A stretch of DNA of 35,182 nucleotides from Hyphomicrobiales bacterium (GCA_021775425.1 JAJFHX010000038.1:1-35182); one strand, 5' to 3'. Positions 6,582 to 15,608 are shown, numbered from the stretch's first letter. A program made the numbers and translations. Notes: generated by a model from the letters alone, not told the origin.

Positions 6582-7909
6582 GATCTGTTCTTCAATGCGG
6601 TTTTGAGTGCCGTTTCCAGTTTGCTGGTGATTTCTTCTATATGGTTATCATTGATGATAAAGGGCGGAGCGATTAAAACATGATCTCCTATGACGCCATC
6701 AACCGTGCCGCCGTTTGGGTAGCAAAGGAGGCCGGCTTCAAATGCGGCTGATTTGATTTTTTTATGAATTTTCAGTTCTGGTGGAAATGGAATTTTACTT
6801 TCACGGTCCTGGACGATTTCAAGGGCGCGAAAAAGACCGCGACCACGTATGTCTCCTATGTTGGGGTGCTGGCCGAAGCGCTCAATCAGGCTTGTGTTTA
6901 GTTTCTCGCCCATCTTTTTTGCCTGATCAACCAGTCCATCATCTGTCAGCCGCTTCAGGACTGCGAGAGAACCAGCACAGGCAGCGGGATGGCCCATATA
7001 TGTGTGGCCGTGCTGGAAAAAACCGGAGCCGTTGGTAATGGCCTGATAGATTTTTCCGCTGCAGAGCATGGCACCTATTGGCTGATAGCCGCCGCCGAGA
7101 CCTTTGGCGATGGCGGTTATGTCTGGTGCGATATCATCCTGTTCGCAAGCAAACAGAGTGCCGGTGCGGCCCATGCCGCACATGACCTCATCCAGAATGA
7201 GCAGGACACCGTATTTGTCACAAATCTCTCTTATGCGTTTGAAATAACCATCGACCGGGGGGAGGGCGCCGGCAGTTGCGCCAACCACTGGTTCAGCGAC
7301 AAAGGCCATGACATTTTCTGCTCCTGCCTTTTGTATTTCTGCTTCCAGTTCATTGGCTGTTCTTTGGCCGTATTCATAACTGCTTTCTGTCTGATTTTTT
7401 TCTCTGTATTCATAGCAAGGGGAGATATGAATTGTGTCTCTCAGTAAGGGGGCAAAGGCGCGGCGTCTTGGTTTGTTGCCGCCTGTTGCAAGAGCGCCAA
7501 GCGTGTTGCCGTGGTAGCTTTGCCTTCTTGCGATGATGAAGCGGCGGTCAGGCTGGCCGATTTCTACAAAATATTGCCGGGCGAGCTTTAGTGAAGCTTC
7601 GACGGCTTCTGAACCACCTGAGACGAAATAGACTTTTTCCAGCCCTTCAGGGGCATGCTCGATCAGTTTATCTGCCAGGTTTTCGGCGGCGTTTGATGTG
7701 AAAAAGCCGGTGTGGGCAAAAGCGACCTGATCGAGCTGGTTTTTTATCGCTTCTGTTACGGCCTGATCACTATGACCAAGACATGAGGTGGCCGGGCCGG
7801 AAGAGCCGTCAATATATTGCTTGCCATTTGTGTCTATCAGATACACGCCGTCGCCTCTGGCGATTGTCGGCAAGGGTGCTGATGAGGAACGAGGGAAAAC
7901 ATGAGACAT
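6578..7909 (-). CDS. Class III PLP-dependent aminotransferase
   Basis: 443 residues, the full length for omega-amino-acid/aspartate aminotransferase family class III enzymes. The PLP lysine is K269 in AIAKGLGGGYQP; the cofactor Asp lies in LILDEVMCGMGRTG, and the phosphate-binding region includes VSGGSEAVEASLKLARQY. The small domain ends with the usual PPFIINDNHIEEI. It moves an amino group between an amine or omega/beta-amino acid and a keto acid. Downstream, the BKACE gene overlaps by four bases, so the product ketone is likely a beta-keto acid passed to that enzyme. The ATG at 7909 has no strong ribosome site; the nearest purine stretch is GCAGAT. The 486-base gap upstream should contain its promoter. 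Confidence 0.93.
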   Translation of the reverse strand: MSHVFPRSSSAPLPTIARGDGVYLIDTNGKQYIDGSSGPATSCLGHSDQAVTEAIKNQLDQVAFAHTGFFTSNAAENLADKLIEHAPEGLEKVYFVSGGSEAVEASLKLARQYFVEIGQPDRRFIIARRQSYHGNTLGALATGGNKPRRRAFAPLLRDTIHISPCYEYREKNQTESSYEYGQRTANELEAEIQKAGAENVMAFVAEPVVGATAGALPPVDGYFKRIREICDKYGVLLILDEVMCGMGRTGTLFACEQDDIAPDITAIAKGLGGGYQPIGAMLCSGKIYQAITNGSGFFQHGHTYMGHPAACAGSLAVLKRLTDDGLVDQAKKMGEKLNTSLIERFGQHPNIGDIRGRGLFRALEIVQDRESKIPFPPELKIHKKIKSAAFEAGLLCYPNGGTVDGVIGDHVLIAPPFIINDNHIEEITSKLETALKTALKNRS

Positions 7910-8395
7910 GATTTATCTGCATTATTTAATCGTGACTTTTAACTCTTTCATCTGAGACTATCACAGGCGATCTAATTTCTGTTGAAATAAATGACATGGT
8001 TTTCATAGTTAGAAGCCAGTGGAGGGTGCTTGAATTTATGCTTGTGCAAGTGAATGTATTGACAGGTTTTTAGCTGATGAAGGTTGGCTTTCTGGTTGCT
8101 TGTCAGATCAACTCTGGCTGTCTTATTTGCTCACTCTCTGTTTAAATTAATCATATCCGAAAAGAATTCAAAGTTGTGTATTTACTTTTAACTAACTGAT
8201 ATTTATAAATAAATTATCGACACTTTCATTATTTTTCTGAAGCGTTAGTTGATTAACAATTTCTTTAATAATTATTCGCGGTTTAGATGGATGCAGTACT
8301 TGTCGTATGTGCGCTTATAAAAAGTTTAAATCGTCGCGCCTTTTCCGCCCTGGAAATTACGATAAGAAATGTGACAGGGAGGGGAGATCCTGATC
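7910..8395. promoter_or_regulatory. 486-base divergent intergenic region, no gene seen
   Basis: No plausible coding frame is visible. The region is AT-rich, especially 8160-8290, and must hold the promoters of the aminotransferase (-) and the double-barrel porin gene (+). Weak structure only: AACTAAC (8191-8197) and GTTAGTT (8244-8250) are complementary arms 46 bases apart, and TTAACAATTTCTTTAA near 8254 is a near miss to a CtrA box (eight rather than seven bases between TTAA blocks). A strong ribosome site (GGGAGGGGAG) lies at its right end. The length may also reflect an untranslated leader for the porin. Confidence 0.35.
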
Positions 8396-10843
8396 GTGAA
8401 ATATATTATGAATTTACGCTCTAAGTCTGTGTTTAAGGCGAGGGAGCAGCGTGCATCAGATGTGAGTGAGCGCTCTTTATTCCGGAATTTGTGGCCTGTG
8501 ACAGGGAAGCAAAACGGGGCTTTGGTTTTTGCCCTGACTTTAGCATCATGGATTTTTGTTGTACCGGGTGATGTGAAAGCAGCTGATGACTGGTCGCCGT
8601 TTCCAGAATTACCGGGAACAAGCTATGTGCCGGATATTTCTGTTGAGGCGCTGATAGTGCGGCGCTCGGATCTTGATACCATTCAGTTTACCGGGCCGGA
8701 AGATCCGGGTGATGTGTTTACACCTTTTTCAAGTGATGAACTTGGTGAAAAAACCACGGGTGGATTGAGGGCCACTTTGAACGGCCACATTTTAGGGGCG
8801 CCAGTTGAATTTTCAGGTTTGTTTATTGTACCGATCGAAGTTGAGGAAACCAAAAGCGGGTTTCTGATTGCTGGCGGCACTAATGGCACCAATGCGACGT
8901 ATCATGAAAACCTAAATCCGGCCGCTGACCTTTCAACGGGTAATTCTGATTCAGATGATATTTTTGCCATGCAGGTGCAGCATCAGACTTATTTGTTCGG
9001 TGCCGAGGCGAATGCAAAAAATGCATTGGCGATACCTGGGTTGATGTTTGGTGTGCGCGGGCTTTATTTTGGTGAACGGCTTGCTTCAGTTACTTATGAC
9101 AATGCTGAATCACTGGCCTATCCGCCAACAGATAATGAGAGAGACAGAACCAGTACACGGATTGATAACTACATGCTTGGTGTGCAGGTAGGTTATGAGC
9201 AGATGTTTCAGGTGATGGATGGGGTCAGCATAGGTGGCAGCGTGAAAGCTGGTATCTATAACAACCGGATTGAACGGCACAGAACGTTTAACCGTGACAT
9301 TAGCGGTGCTGCTGGCAATACGATGGGTGATAAGCTCAAGAAAAACCAACATGCGACTGTGGTAGAAGTGAGCCCGCGTATCAATATTAATTTAGCGCCT
9401 GGTGTTGAACTTTCTGCGGGTGGCTGGTTTTTGTGGGCCGACAATGTCGCTGAAGCTTTGCCGCATTTTACATCTGCTGCTGACAGAGATGACCAGAATA
9501 TGCGCTCTGATGGTGATGTTTATTTCTGGGGTGCTTCTGTTGGGCTGAAAATTCAGTTTGATCAGTTGTATTCAGCCGGGACACCATCAAGCACGATTGA
9601 TTTTGCTTCGGCAGAGCCGGGTGCAACTGCTGAAGAGCTAGATGACCGGATTGCGATACTTGAAGATCAGGCAGCGCGGCGTGGCTCTAAGGCGATGTCT
9701 CTTAAGGTTTCTGGTCAGGTGAACCAGATGCTGATGGCATGGGATGATGGTGAAGAGCGCGATACTTATGTTGTTGATAATATCAACAGCCCAGTGCGCT
9801 TTAAAATTCTTGGTGAAGGCCGCATGACACGTGGCTGGACGGCTGGCTATCATCTTGAGATTCAAAATGATCATGCGCGTTCAGTGAATGTGACACAAGA
9901 GGATGATGAAGCGCCTGGTAATCAGTTTGAGCTGCGTCATTCATATATGTGGATCAGACATAATGAGCTAGGAAAGCTTAGTATTGGTCATACTTCACCG
10001 GCGACAGATAATATCATTCTGAATGATCTTGGCGGTGTGCATGTTGCGGCCTCAAATGATACCCGGTTGATCGGTGGCGGGTTTCTGGTGCGCCATTCTG
10101 ATGAGATTGAACAGGGTCCTGATGCTCTGATCGGTTTAACGGCGTTGATTGATTTTCTACCAACGCTAGATTCGAACAGAGGCAATGTCATTCGCTATGA
10201 TACACCGCGCTGGAAAGGGCTGACACTTTCAGCCGCCTGGGGCGAAGATGATATATGGGATGTGGCCGTGAAATACCGGTTGAACTGGAATGACTGGAAA
10301 TTAAGAGCCGGGATTGGTTTTTTACAGGATCTTGATGAACCAAGCGGGACTACAACTGGTAGCCGTGACCGACGCGAGCTTAAAGGTTCGGCCAGCATTC
10401 TGCACCAACCATCAGGCATCTTTTTAACCAGTGCGTTCGTGCACAGGGAGTTTCATGGTGATCGTTCTTCTGACTTAACTGAGGGGATTGCGACGCCCAC
10501 TGGCACCAACCGGCCTGATTTTGATTATCGGTATTTCTCAGGCGGTGTGCGCCAGAAGCTGACTTCACTTGGTGACACATCTGTTTATGGTGAATATGCC
10601 ATTGGTAGAGATGGTGTAACCGGGCGCAGAGAAGCTGGTAATTCAGGTGAAGTTACTAATAGTGAAATTATGATGCTTGGTGCTGGTATTGTTCAATATA
10701 TCGACGCCGCTTCAATGGAGCTTTATCTGGGTGTCAGGCATTTTGAATTTCAGGTTGAAGGGCTTGATTCTAACGGCCGGTTTGATGCTGAAGACCTTGA
10801 AGATATTAATGTTGTTTATGCCGGTGCGAAAATCAAATTTTAA
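8396..10843 (+). CDS. Tandem double beta-barrel outer-membrane protein with C-terminal porin
   Basis: 815 residues, about twice a normal porin. GTG start supported by GGGGAG 9 bases upstream. A long basic N-region (1-41) precedes the hydrophobic signal core (42-56), with cleavage near residue 62. Residues ~63-388 form one beta-strand-rich domain ending in FWGASVGLKIQF, an outer-membrane beta-signal with terminal Phe, and resemble BBP7-like barrels. Residues ~412-434 (EELDDRIAILEDQAARRG) are the short coiled coil that normally precedes alphaproteobacterial porins, followed by SLKVSGQVNQMLMAWDDG and a second barrel to the final NVVYAGAKIKF, again with terminal Phe. Two separate barrels or one large barrel are both possible. 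The hydrolase gene follows after 51 bases and may be co-transcribed. Confidence 0.85.
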   Translation: MKYIMNLRSKSVFKAREQRASDVSERSLFRNLWPVTGKQNGALVFALTLASWIFVVPGDVKAADDWSPFPELPGTSYVPDISVEALIVRRSDLDTIQFTGPEDPGDVFTPFSSDELGEKTTGGLRATLNGHILGAPVEFSGLFIVPIEVEETKSGFLIAGGTNGTNATYHENLNPAADLSTGNSDSDDIFAMQVQHQTYLFGAEANAKNALAIPGLMFGVRGLYFGERLASVTYDNAESLAYPPTDNERDRTSTRIDNYMLGVQVGYEQMFQVMDGVSIGGSVKAGIYNNRIERHRTFNRDISGAAGNTMGDKLKKNQHATVVEVSPRININLAPGVELSAGGWFLWADNVAEALPHFTSAADRDDQNMRSDGDVYFWGASVGLKIQFDQLYSAGTPSSTIDFASAEPGATAEELDDRIAILEDQAARRGSKAMSLKVSGQVNQMLMAWDDGEERDTYVVDNINSPVRFKILGEGRMTRGWTAGYHLEIQNDHARSVNVTQEDDEAPGNQFELRHSYMWIRHNELGKLSIGHTSPATDNIILNDLGGVHVAASNDTRLIGGGFLVRHSDEIEQGPDALIGLTALIDFLPTLDSNRGNVIRYDTPRWKGLTLSAAWGEDDIWDVAVKYRLNWNDWKLRAGIGFLQDLDEPSGTTTGSRDRRELKGSASILHQPSGIFLTSAFVHREFHGDRSSDLTEGIATPTGTNRPDFDYRYFSGGVRQKLTSLGDTSVYGEYAIGRDGVTGRREAGNSGEVTNSEIMMLGAGIVQYIDAASMELYLGVRHFEFQVEGLDSNGRFDAEDLEDINVVYAGAKIKF

Positions 10844-10894
10844 AAACAACAATAAAAACCGGATTAAAATGTTTGCGTAGATTGGAGACTTTCA

Positions 10895-11902
10895 ATGTTG
10901 GGGATGATTGGCAAGGCTGGGATGATAAACAGGATGGTTATGATCAGTGACTTGAAACTGAACAAAGTGGTGGAGCTGATAAAAGCCCGGCTACTGGTTG
11001 GCGGACTTCTGGTGATGACTGGTCTTGCCTTACCGGCTTCTAGTGCTCTGGCTTTTGGTGACAGAACAGACAGAGCTTATTCTGATGAGTTAAGCGGCTT
11101 GCCTCAAGGAGACAGCGAATTTCAAATCGAAGTGCCACGCGGGACTGTCAATGTTGATGTTTATAAACCAACGGGCTTTACACAAAATAGCCCGGTGTGG
11201 GTCATCATCCACGGGGCGCGGCGCGATGTTGGCCGGCATATTGGCTATGATTATTTCAGTGTCTGGGCGCCACTGGCGGAAAAGTATGGGGCGCTTCTTG
11301 TGATGCCTGAATTTACCAAAGCGATGTGGCCGACTTCATGGCAGTTTCAGACCGGTAATGTGCGGACAGCGAAGCTCAGGGCCATTGCGCCGCGTAATCA
11401 GGCGTTTGCTGTGATCCATAAAGCATTTCAAAAAGCTGTTCAACTTAGTGGGAGTTCGAAACGTAAATTTTCAATCTATGGTCATGGTGCTGGTGGGCAA
11501 ATGGTGCAGCGTTATGTGTTGCACTCTGGTGGCCGTTATATAAAGCGGGCAGTTGCTGCCAATCCGGGTTGGTATATGCTGCCTGACTATGAGTATGTTT
11601 TTCCTTATGGATTAAAAGGTGCGCCGATTGCGAAATCGACCCTGCGCCGGGCGTTTGCTTCTGATATGGTTTTGCTGCTTGGGCAAAATGATGTCAGTCA
11701 TGGTGACCCGATGCGGAAAAATGCCTTTACCAATGCTCAAGGGCGCAATCGATTTGAGCGCGGGCAATTTTATTTCTCCCGTGCGCGGTCAGTGGCGCGA
11801 GGTCTTGGCGCACGATTTAACTGGCATTTGCATGAAGTGCCCGGTGCCGGGCACCAAAACAGTGAAATGGCGGCAAGTGCAGCTGAGATCATGGCGAACT
11901 AG
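10895..11902 (+). CDS. Exported alpha/beta hydrolase-fold protein lacking the nucleophile Ser
   Basis: 335 residues with signal peptide (core ~33-46, cleavage near ALA53-FGD). The ATG follows GGAG with 7 bases spacing. The fold is that of secreted esterase/PHB-depolymerase-like alphaproteobacterial hydrolases: oxyanion segment VIIHGARRD, acid D266 in LLGQNDVSHGDP and H320 in VPGAGHQN. The nucleophile elbow, normally G-H-S-A-G-G-Q, reads G-H-G-A-G-G-Q: residue 198 is Gly (GGT at 11486). Acid and base are kept but the attacking Ser is gone, so classic esterase activity should be lost unless this is a base error (AGT to GGT is one change). It follows the double-barrel gene and converges on the LysR gene. 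Confidence 0.85.
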   Translation: MLGMIGKAGMINRMVMISDLKLNKVVELIKARLLVGGLLVMTGLALPASSALAFGDRTDRAYSDELSGLPQGDSEFQIEVPRGTVNVDVYKPTGFTQNSPVWVIIHGARRDVGRHIGYDYFSVWAPLAEKYGALLVMPEFTKAMWPTSWQFQTGNVRTAKLRAIAPRNQAFAVIHKAFQKAVQLSGSSKRKFSIYGHGAGGQMVQRYVLHSGGRYIKRAVAANPGWYMLPDYEYVFPYGLKGAPIAKSTLRRAFASDMVLLLGQNDVSHGDPMRKNAFTNAQGRNRFERGQFYFSRARSVARGLGARFNWHLHEVPGAGHQNSEMAASAAEIMAN

Positions 11903-11930
11903 GAATTTATCATTTCAGGATTTAACTGGG

Positions 11931-12896
11931 TTAGCTCTGAAGTTTTAGCTGCTCTGGTTCATCCCACATCGGGATGATGGCTTGTTTATAATCATCGTTT
12001 TCATTGCGTATGGCTTCGATGACATCTTTCAGGCAGGTTATGAATTCGTTGGCATTTCTGGTGAGCTCGTGGTTGGACTGATAAATATAACCAAATACAA
12101 TCCACCGCTCTGGTACTAACGGGCGCATAACGATGCCATTGAGATCGATTGAGCGGGCGCAAACCCGGTCCAGCAAGGTGACACCAGCGCCATCTCGGAC
12201 AAGCTGGCAGGCCATAAGTGAAGAGCGTGTCTCAATGGCATATTCAGGTTTGACACCGCCCGAGCGGAAGAAGTCATCCATCTGCTGGCGCCATTGCTGA
12301 TTAGGCCAGAGACCAAGCAAGTTTACACTGGCCAGATCTTCGGCTGTGATTTCTGATTTTCTGGCAAGTGGATGATCTTTCGGCATCAGGGCTTCTGCAC
12401 GCACACGAAACAGCGGTTGATTTTCAATCTCTACCAGGGTGCTGGAAATGGGAAGGGAAATGATGCCAAGGTCATAGCGCCTGGTGCCCATGGGGGTCTC
12501 GATGCCGTAGCGGGAATGCATGTCGATGCTGCAGCGAAGATCAGGATGGCGCTGACGCATCAGTGCGACCGCGGGACTGACCAGCCCCTGACCAATGCGC
12601 GGAGCCGTGACGAGACGCAAATGCTCGTGAGTTTTATTACGGATGCTGGCGGCGATACGCGGAATTTCTTCAAAGCTGGCCAGAATATGGGCGGCTTCCT
12701 GATAGAACTCTTCGCCTTGTTTGGTGAGCACTAGACGGCGGCGCGTTCTGTGAAACAGCTGAAGTTTTGTTTCAGCTTCGAGGAGGCTAATGAGACGGCT
12801 GGCAGCTGGGGGGCTGATGTTCATTGCTGCGGCAGCGGCAGCGAGGGAGCCTTCACTGACAATCATACGGAAGATGCGTAAGCCTTTGATATTCAT
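11931..12896 (-). CDS. LysR family transcriptional regulator
   Basis: 321 residues. The N-terminal winged helix-turn-helix (about 1-60) reads LRIFRMIVSEGSLAAAAAAMNISPPAASRLISLLE, followed by the linker helix and a periplasmic-binding-protein-like effector domain (about 90-300). A divergent five-gene ABC importer/lyase operon begins 181 bases away, the standard layout for a LysR regulator and its target, so the effector is probably the imported compound or its product. The shared intergenic region has a repeated GTAACTGTT. The tail (residues 295-321) is longer than typical and ends in PMWDEPEQLKLQS. It converges with the upstream-lying hydrolase gene, ending 28 bases from it. Confidence 0.93.
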   Translation of the reverse strand: MNIKGLRIFRMIVSEGSLAAAAAAMNISPPAASRLISLLEAETKLQLFHRTRRRLVLTKQGEEFYQEAAHILASFEEIPRIAASIRNKTHEHLRLVTAPRIGQGLVSPAVALMRQRHPDLRCSIDMHSRYGIETPMGTRRYDLGIISLPISSTLVEIENQPLFRVRAEALMPKDHPLARKSEITAEDLASVNLLGLWPNQQWRQQMDDFFRSGGVKPEYAIETRSSLMACQLVRDGAGVTLLDRVCARSIDLNGIVMRPLVPERWIVFGYIYQSNHELTRNANEFITCLKDVIEAIRNENDDYKQAIIPMWDEPEQLKLQS

Positions 12897-13077
12897 AATT
12901 TTTGCACTCAGCTAAAGATGTAACTGTTATAAATAAAGCATAAAATCGTAACTGTTGCAAATTTTCTAATAGTGGGTGATTAAATTCTAATTTATTTAAC
13001 CATTAGTTTGTGCAATCTTTAAAGCTATAAAGCCGGGCGATAACCGGCAGTCGAGTTTGAATGGGGAGTTTTGTGTG
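12897..13077. promoter_or_regulatory. LysR/ABC operon divergent control region
   Basis: AT-rich region between divergent starts. GTAACTGTT occurs twice in direct orientation, at 12920 and 12948, exactly 28 bases apart, followed by TATAAA and GCAAAT respectively. Tandem sites about three helical turns apart fit binding of a LysR tetramer, but no clear T-N11-A dyad is defined. A 5-bp hairpin GCCGG/CCGGC (13032-13048) lies just before the binding-protein ribosome site. Confidence 0.4.
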
Positions 13078-14622
13078 ATGCACCGTTTTATGCGGGCGAT
13101 ATCTGTGTTGTTTGTTGTGATGGTATTTCTGATCTCGTCACAAGCTCAACATGCACGGGCCGGCAAGGCTGATGATACGCTGGTGGTGGCGTTTAAAAGC
13201 GCTATTCTTTCACTTGACTATGTTTTCACCGTGAAGCGGGAATATGTCATTCTCTCGGAAATGATTGATGATGGGCTGTTTTATACTGACCCAGATAGTT
13301 TAAAGCCGGTGCCGCTTGCCGCAAAATCTTATGAGCGGGTTTCAGACACACAAATTGATGTAGAGCTGCGTGAAGGGATTACATTTCATGATGGTAGTTC
13401 TTTTTCTGCTGATGATGTGGTTTATACCTATCGCTTTTTACTCGACCCGAAAAATAAAACCAAGCGCGGTACGATTTACGGGCGCTGGCTGAAAGGTGTT
13501 GAAAAAACCGGTCCTTATTCAGTTCGTTTTACATTGAAATATCCTTACCCACTTGCCGTGCAGGCGCTGGGTCGGGGTGTGCCGCTGCGCAAGGCCGGGG
13601 CATATGACGGGGTTGAGGCCGGGAAAATTCCGGCAGGCAATATTCACACCGGTATCGGGCCTTATAAAGTCACAGAGTTTCATGCCGGGAAGCAAACCAC
13701 TCTGGAGCGTCATGAGGGATATTATCAATCCAGCCCAAAGGGCCGGGCGAAGATAGGCAAAGTGATTATTCGCACTATTCCTGACTGGAGCACACAGCAG
13801 GCAGAACTGTTTAGCGGCGGGGTGAACTGGATGTTTTCCGTACCAACCGACATAGCCGTGAATGCAGGGTCTTTGCCGATGGTGAAATTTATTTCAGGGC
13901 CTTCGATGCGGGTCGGATTTATCATTCTTGATGCGGGTGGATATACCGACCCTGATGGCCCATTGACGAAGCTTGAAGTGAGGCGGGCGCTCATTCATGC
14001 GATCGACCGGGAAGCGATAGTCAAATATCTAGTAAAAGGGCAATCATCAGTGATTGATGCAGCGTGTCATCCGTTGCAGTTTGGTTGCCTTGACGATGTC
14101 AGGAAATATAAATTTGACCCGGAGCTGGCCCGGCGCAAACTGGCTGAGGCTGGATACCCGGATGGCATCAAGCTTGACTTCTGGGCTTACCGGGAAAAGG
14201 AAGTCGCTGAAGCGATTGCGGCTGACCTCGAGAAGGCTGGGGTGCGGGTGAATTTCAGATATGTCAAATTACCGACGTTGAATAAAGCCCGGCGCAAGCG
14301 GCAGATTGAATCTTATTTTGGCACCTGGGCTTCTGGGAGTGTGGCGGATGTGGCGGCGATTGCGTCGAGGCACTGGTCGAAAAATACAGACAGGGATTTT
14401 TCCCGTGACCCGCGTGTGAGTGAATATATGAATGCGGCGGAGCGGGTCAGTGACCCGGCTAAGCGGGAGCAGCTTTACAAAAAAGCGCTGCAATTGATTG
14501 CTGATCAGGCTTATTGGGTGCCGCTTTATGCATTTACGTTAAATTATCTCACCTCTCCTGATGTGGATTTTCAGGCACCTAAAGATGGGTTCCCGAGGTT
14601 ATATCTTGTGGGGTGGAAATGA
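13078..14622 (+). CDS. ABC importer periplasmic binding protein, SBP_bac_5 family
   Basis: 514 residues from ATG 13078. Upstream in-frame TTG (13057) and GTG (13075) are possible, but GGGGAG ends 9 bases before this ATG and the signal peptide then starts normally (MHRFMRAISVLFVVMVFLIS, cleavage near ARA-GKA). Family 5 marks are present: LREGITFHDGSSFSADDVVYTYRFLLDP (about 95-125), GIGPYKVTEF, RRALIHAIDREAIVK, and the C-terminal RVSDPAKREQLYKKALQLIADQAYWVPLY. Members bind di/oligopeptides, opines, nickel chelates or other bulky anions. First gene of an operon with two permeases, a fused ATPase and a lyase. Ligand unknown; the lyase suggests a conjugate that is cleaved after import. Confidence 0.92.
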   Translation: MHRFMRAISVLFVVMVFLISSQAQHARAGKADDTLVVAFKSAILSLDYVFTVKREYVILSEMIDDGLFYTDPDSLKPVPLAAKSYERVSDTQIDVELREGITFHDGSSFSADDVVYTYRFLLDPKNKTKRGTIYGRWLKGVEKTGPYSVRFTLKYPYPLAVQALGRGVPLRKAGAYDGVEAGKIPAGNIHTGIGPYKVTEFHAGKQTTLERHEGYYQSSPKGRAKIGKVIIRTIPDWSTQQAELFSGGVNWMFSVPTDIAVNAGSLPMVKFISGPSMRVGFIILDAGGYTDPDGPLTKLEVRRALIHAIDREAIVKYLVKGQSSVIDAACHPLQFGCLDDVRKYKFDPELARRKLAEAGYPDGIKLDFWAYREKEVAEAIAADLEKAGVRVNFRYVKLPTLNKARRKRQIESYFGTWASGSVADVAAIASRHWSKNTDRDFSRDPRVSEYMNAAERVSDPAKREQLYKKALQLIADQAYWVPLYAFTLNYLTSPDVDFQAPKDGFPRLYLVGWK

Positions 14623-14685
14623 CCGATCTGAGGATGACATTAGATTTCGAACTGGCGATTTGGCCCCTGGGTTTAGGAATGAGTG

Positions 14686-15603
14686 ATGATTAATTATGCT
14701 CTAAAAAGAGGGGCGCTTGCGCTTCTGGTTGCGTTCACGGTTTCGCTCGCGACTTTCTTCCTGCTCAATTTTTCAACTGACCCGGCTGAAGTGATTGCTG
14801 GCGAGGATGCTGAGCCGGAAGTGGTTGAGGTTATTCGTGAGCAATATGGCTTTAACAGGCCGTTGATTGTGCAATATGGCAGCTGGCTCAAGGGATTATC
14901 GCAGGGGGACTTTGGTGAAAGTTATTACTGGCGCCGCCCGGTTCTTGACCTGGTAATTGAGCATGCGCCTGTGACGATACAGCTTGCGTTAATGGCCGTT
15001 TTTGTAACGATTGTTGTGGCGCTGCCATTAGCGATATTTGCGGCAATGAAACCGAATAGTATCGTTGACAGGATGGCGCTTTCAACTGCGGTTGCGGCGC
15101 AAGCAATCCCGAATTTCTGGCTGGGCTTGTTGTTTATCATTTTGTTTGCGGTGACGTTTCCTATTTTTCCAGTTTCAGGTGATTCAAGTTTTGCGCATTT
15201 TATCATGCCGGCGATTGTGCTGGGGACGAGTTCTGTCCCCGCCGTTATGCGGCTGGCGCGCACGGGGCTGCTTGATGTTTTAAGCTCTGACTATATTCGC
15301 ACGGCGCGATCAAAAGGTTACCGGGGGACGACGCTGCTGGTTCGGCATGCGCTTCGTAATGCGATGCTGCCTGTTGTGAGTGTGATGGCCATTCAACTTG
15401 GCCATAAACTTGGCGGCTCGGTTGTGGTTGAAAGTGTGTTTGCTTTGAACGGTCTTGGCCGGCTGGCGCTTGATTCTATTCTTGGCAGTGATGTGCCGAC
15501 GGTGCAGATGCTGGTGTTTGTGTTTGCGCTCATTTTTGTGCTGCTGACTTTTCTTTCAGATATTTTAAATGCGTGGATTGATCCTCGCATGCGGTTGAGG
15601 TGA
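14686..15603 (+). CDS. ABC importer permease, DppB/OppB type
   Basis: 305 residues. A GTG (14683) directly precedes the chosen ATG (14686); AGGA lies 7 bases before the ATG. First transmembrane helix at residues ~7-30, then the periplasmic N-terminal domain with DPAEVIAGEDAEPEVVEVIREQYGFNRPLIVQYGSWL, typical of DppB-type subunits. Five further helices follow. The ATPase-contact EAA loop reads SDYIRTARSKGYRGTTLLVRHALRNAMLPV (about 203-232). It forms the inner-membrane channel with the next gene product. There are 63 bases between the binding-protein stop and this start, without a recognisable terminator; it overlaps the ribosome site of the following permease. Confidence 0.93.
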   Translation: MINYALKRGALALLVAFTVSLATFFLLNFSTDPAEVIAGEDAEPEVVEVIREQYGFNRPLIVQYGSWLKGLSQGDFGESYYWRRPVLDLVIEHAPVTIQLALMAVFVTIVVALPLAIFAAMKPNSIVDRMALSTAVAAQAIPNFWLGLLFIILFAVTFPIFPVSGDSSFAHFIMPAIVLGTSSVPAVMRLARTGLLDVLSSDYIRTARSKGYRGTTLLVRHALRNAMLPVVSVMAIQLGHKLGGSVVVESVFALNGLGRLALDSILGSDVPTVQMLVFVFALIFVLLTFLSDILNAWIDPRMRLR

Positions 15604-15608
15604 TTGGG

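Noticed and set aside
6989..7447. 152-codon + strand frame inside the aminotransferase gene
   Set aside because: It lies antisense to a full-length, well-conserved enzyme and shows no domain or start signal.
8254..8269. CtrA box before the double-barrel gene
   Set aside because: The two TTAA blocks are eight bases apart rather than seven and no C follows the second, so it does not meet the consensus.
12372..12734. 120-codon + strand frame inside the LysR gene
   Set aside because: Antisense shadow of a conserved regulator, with no ribosome site.
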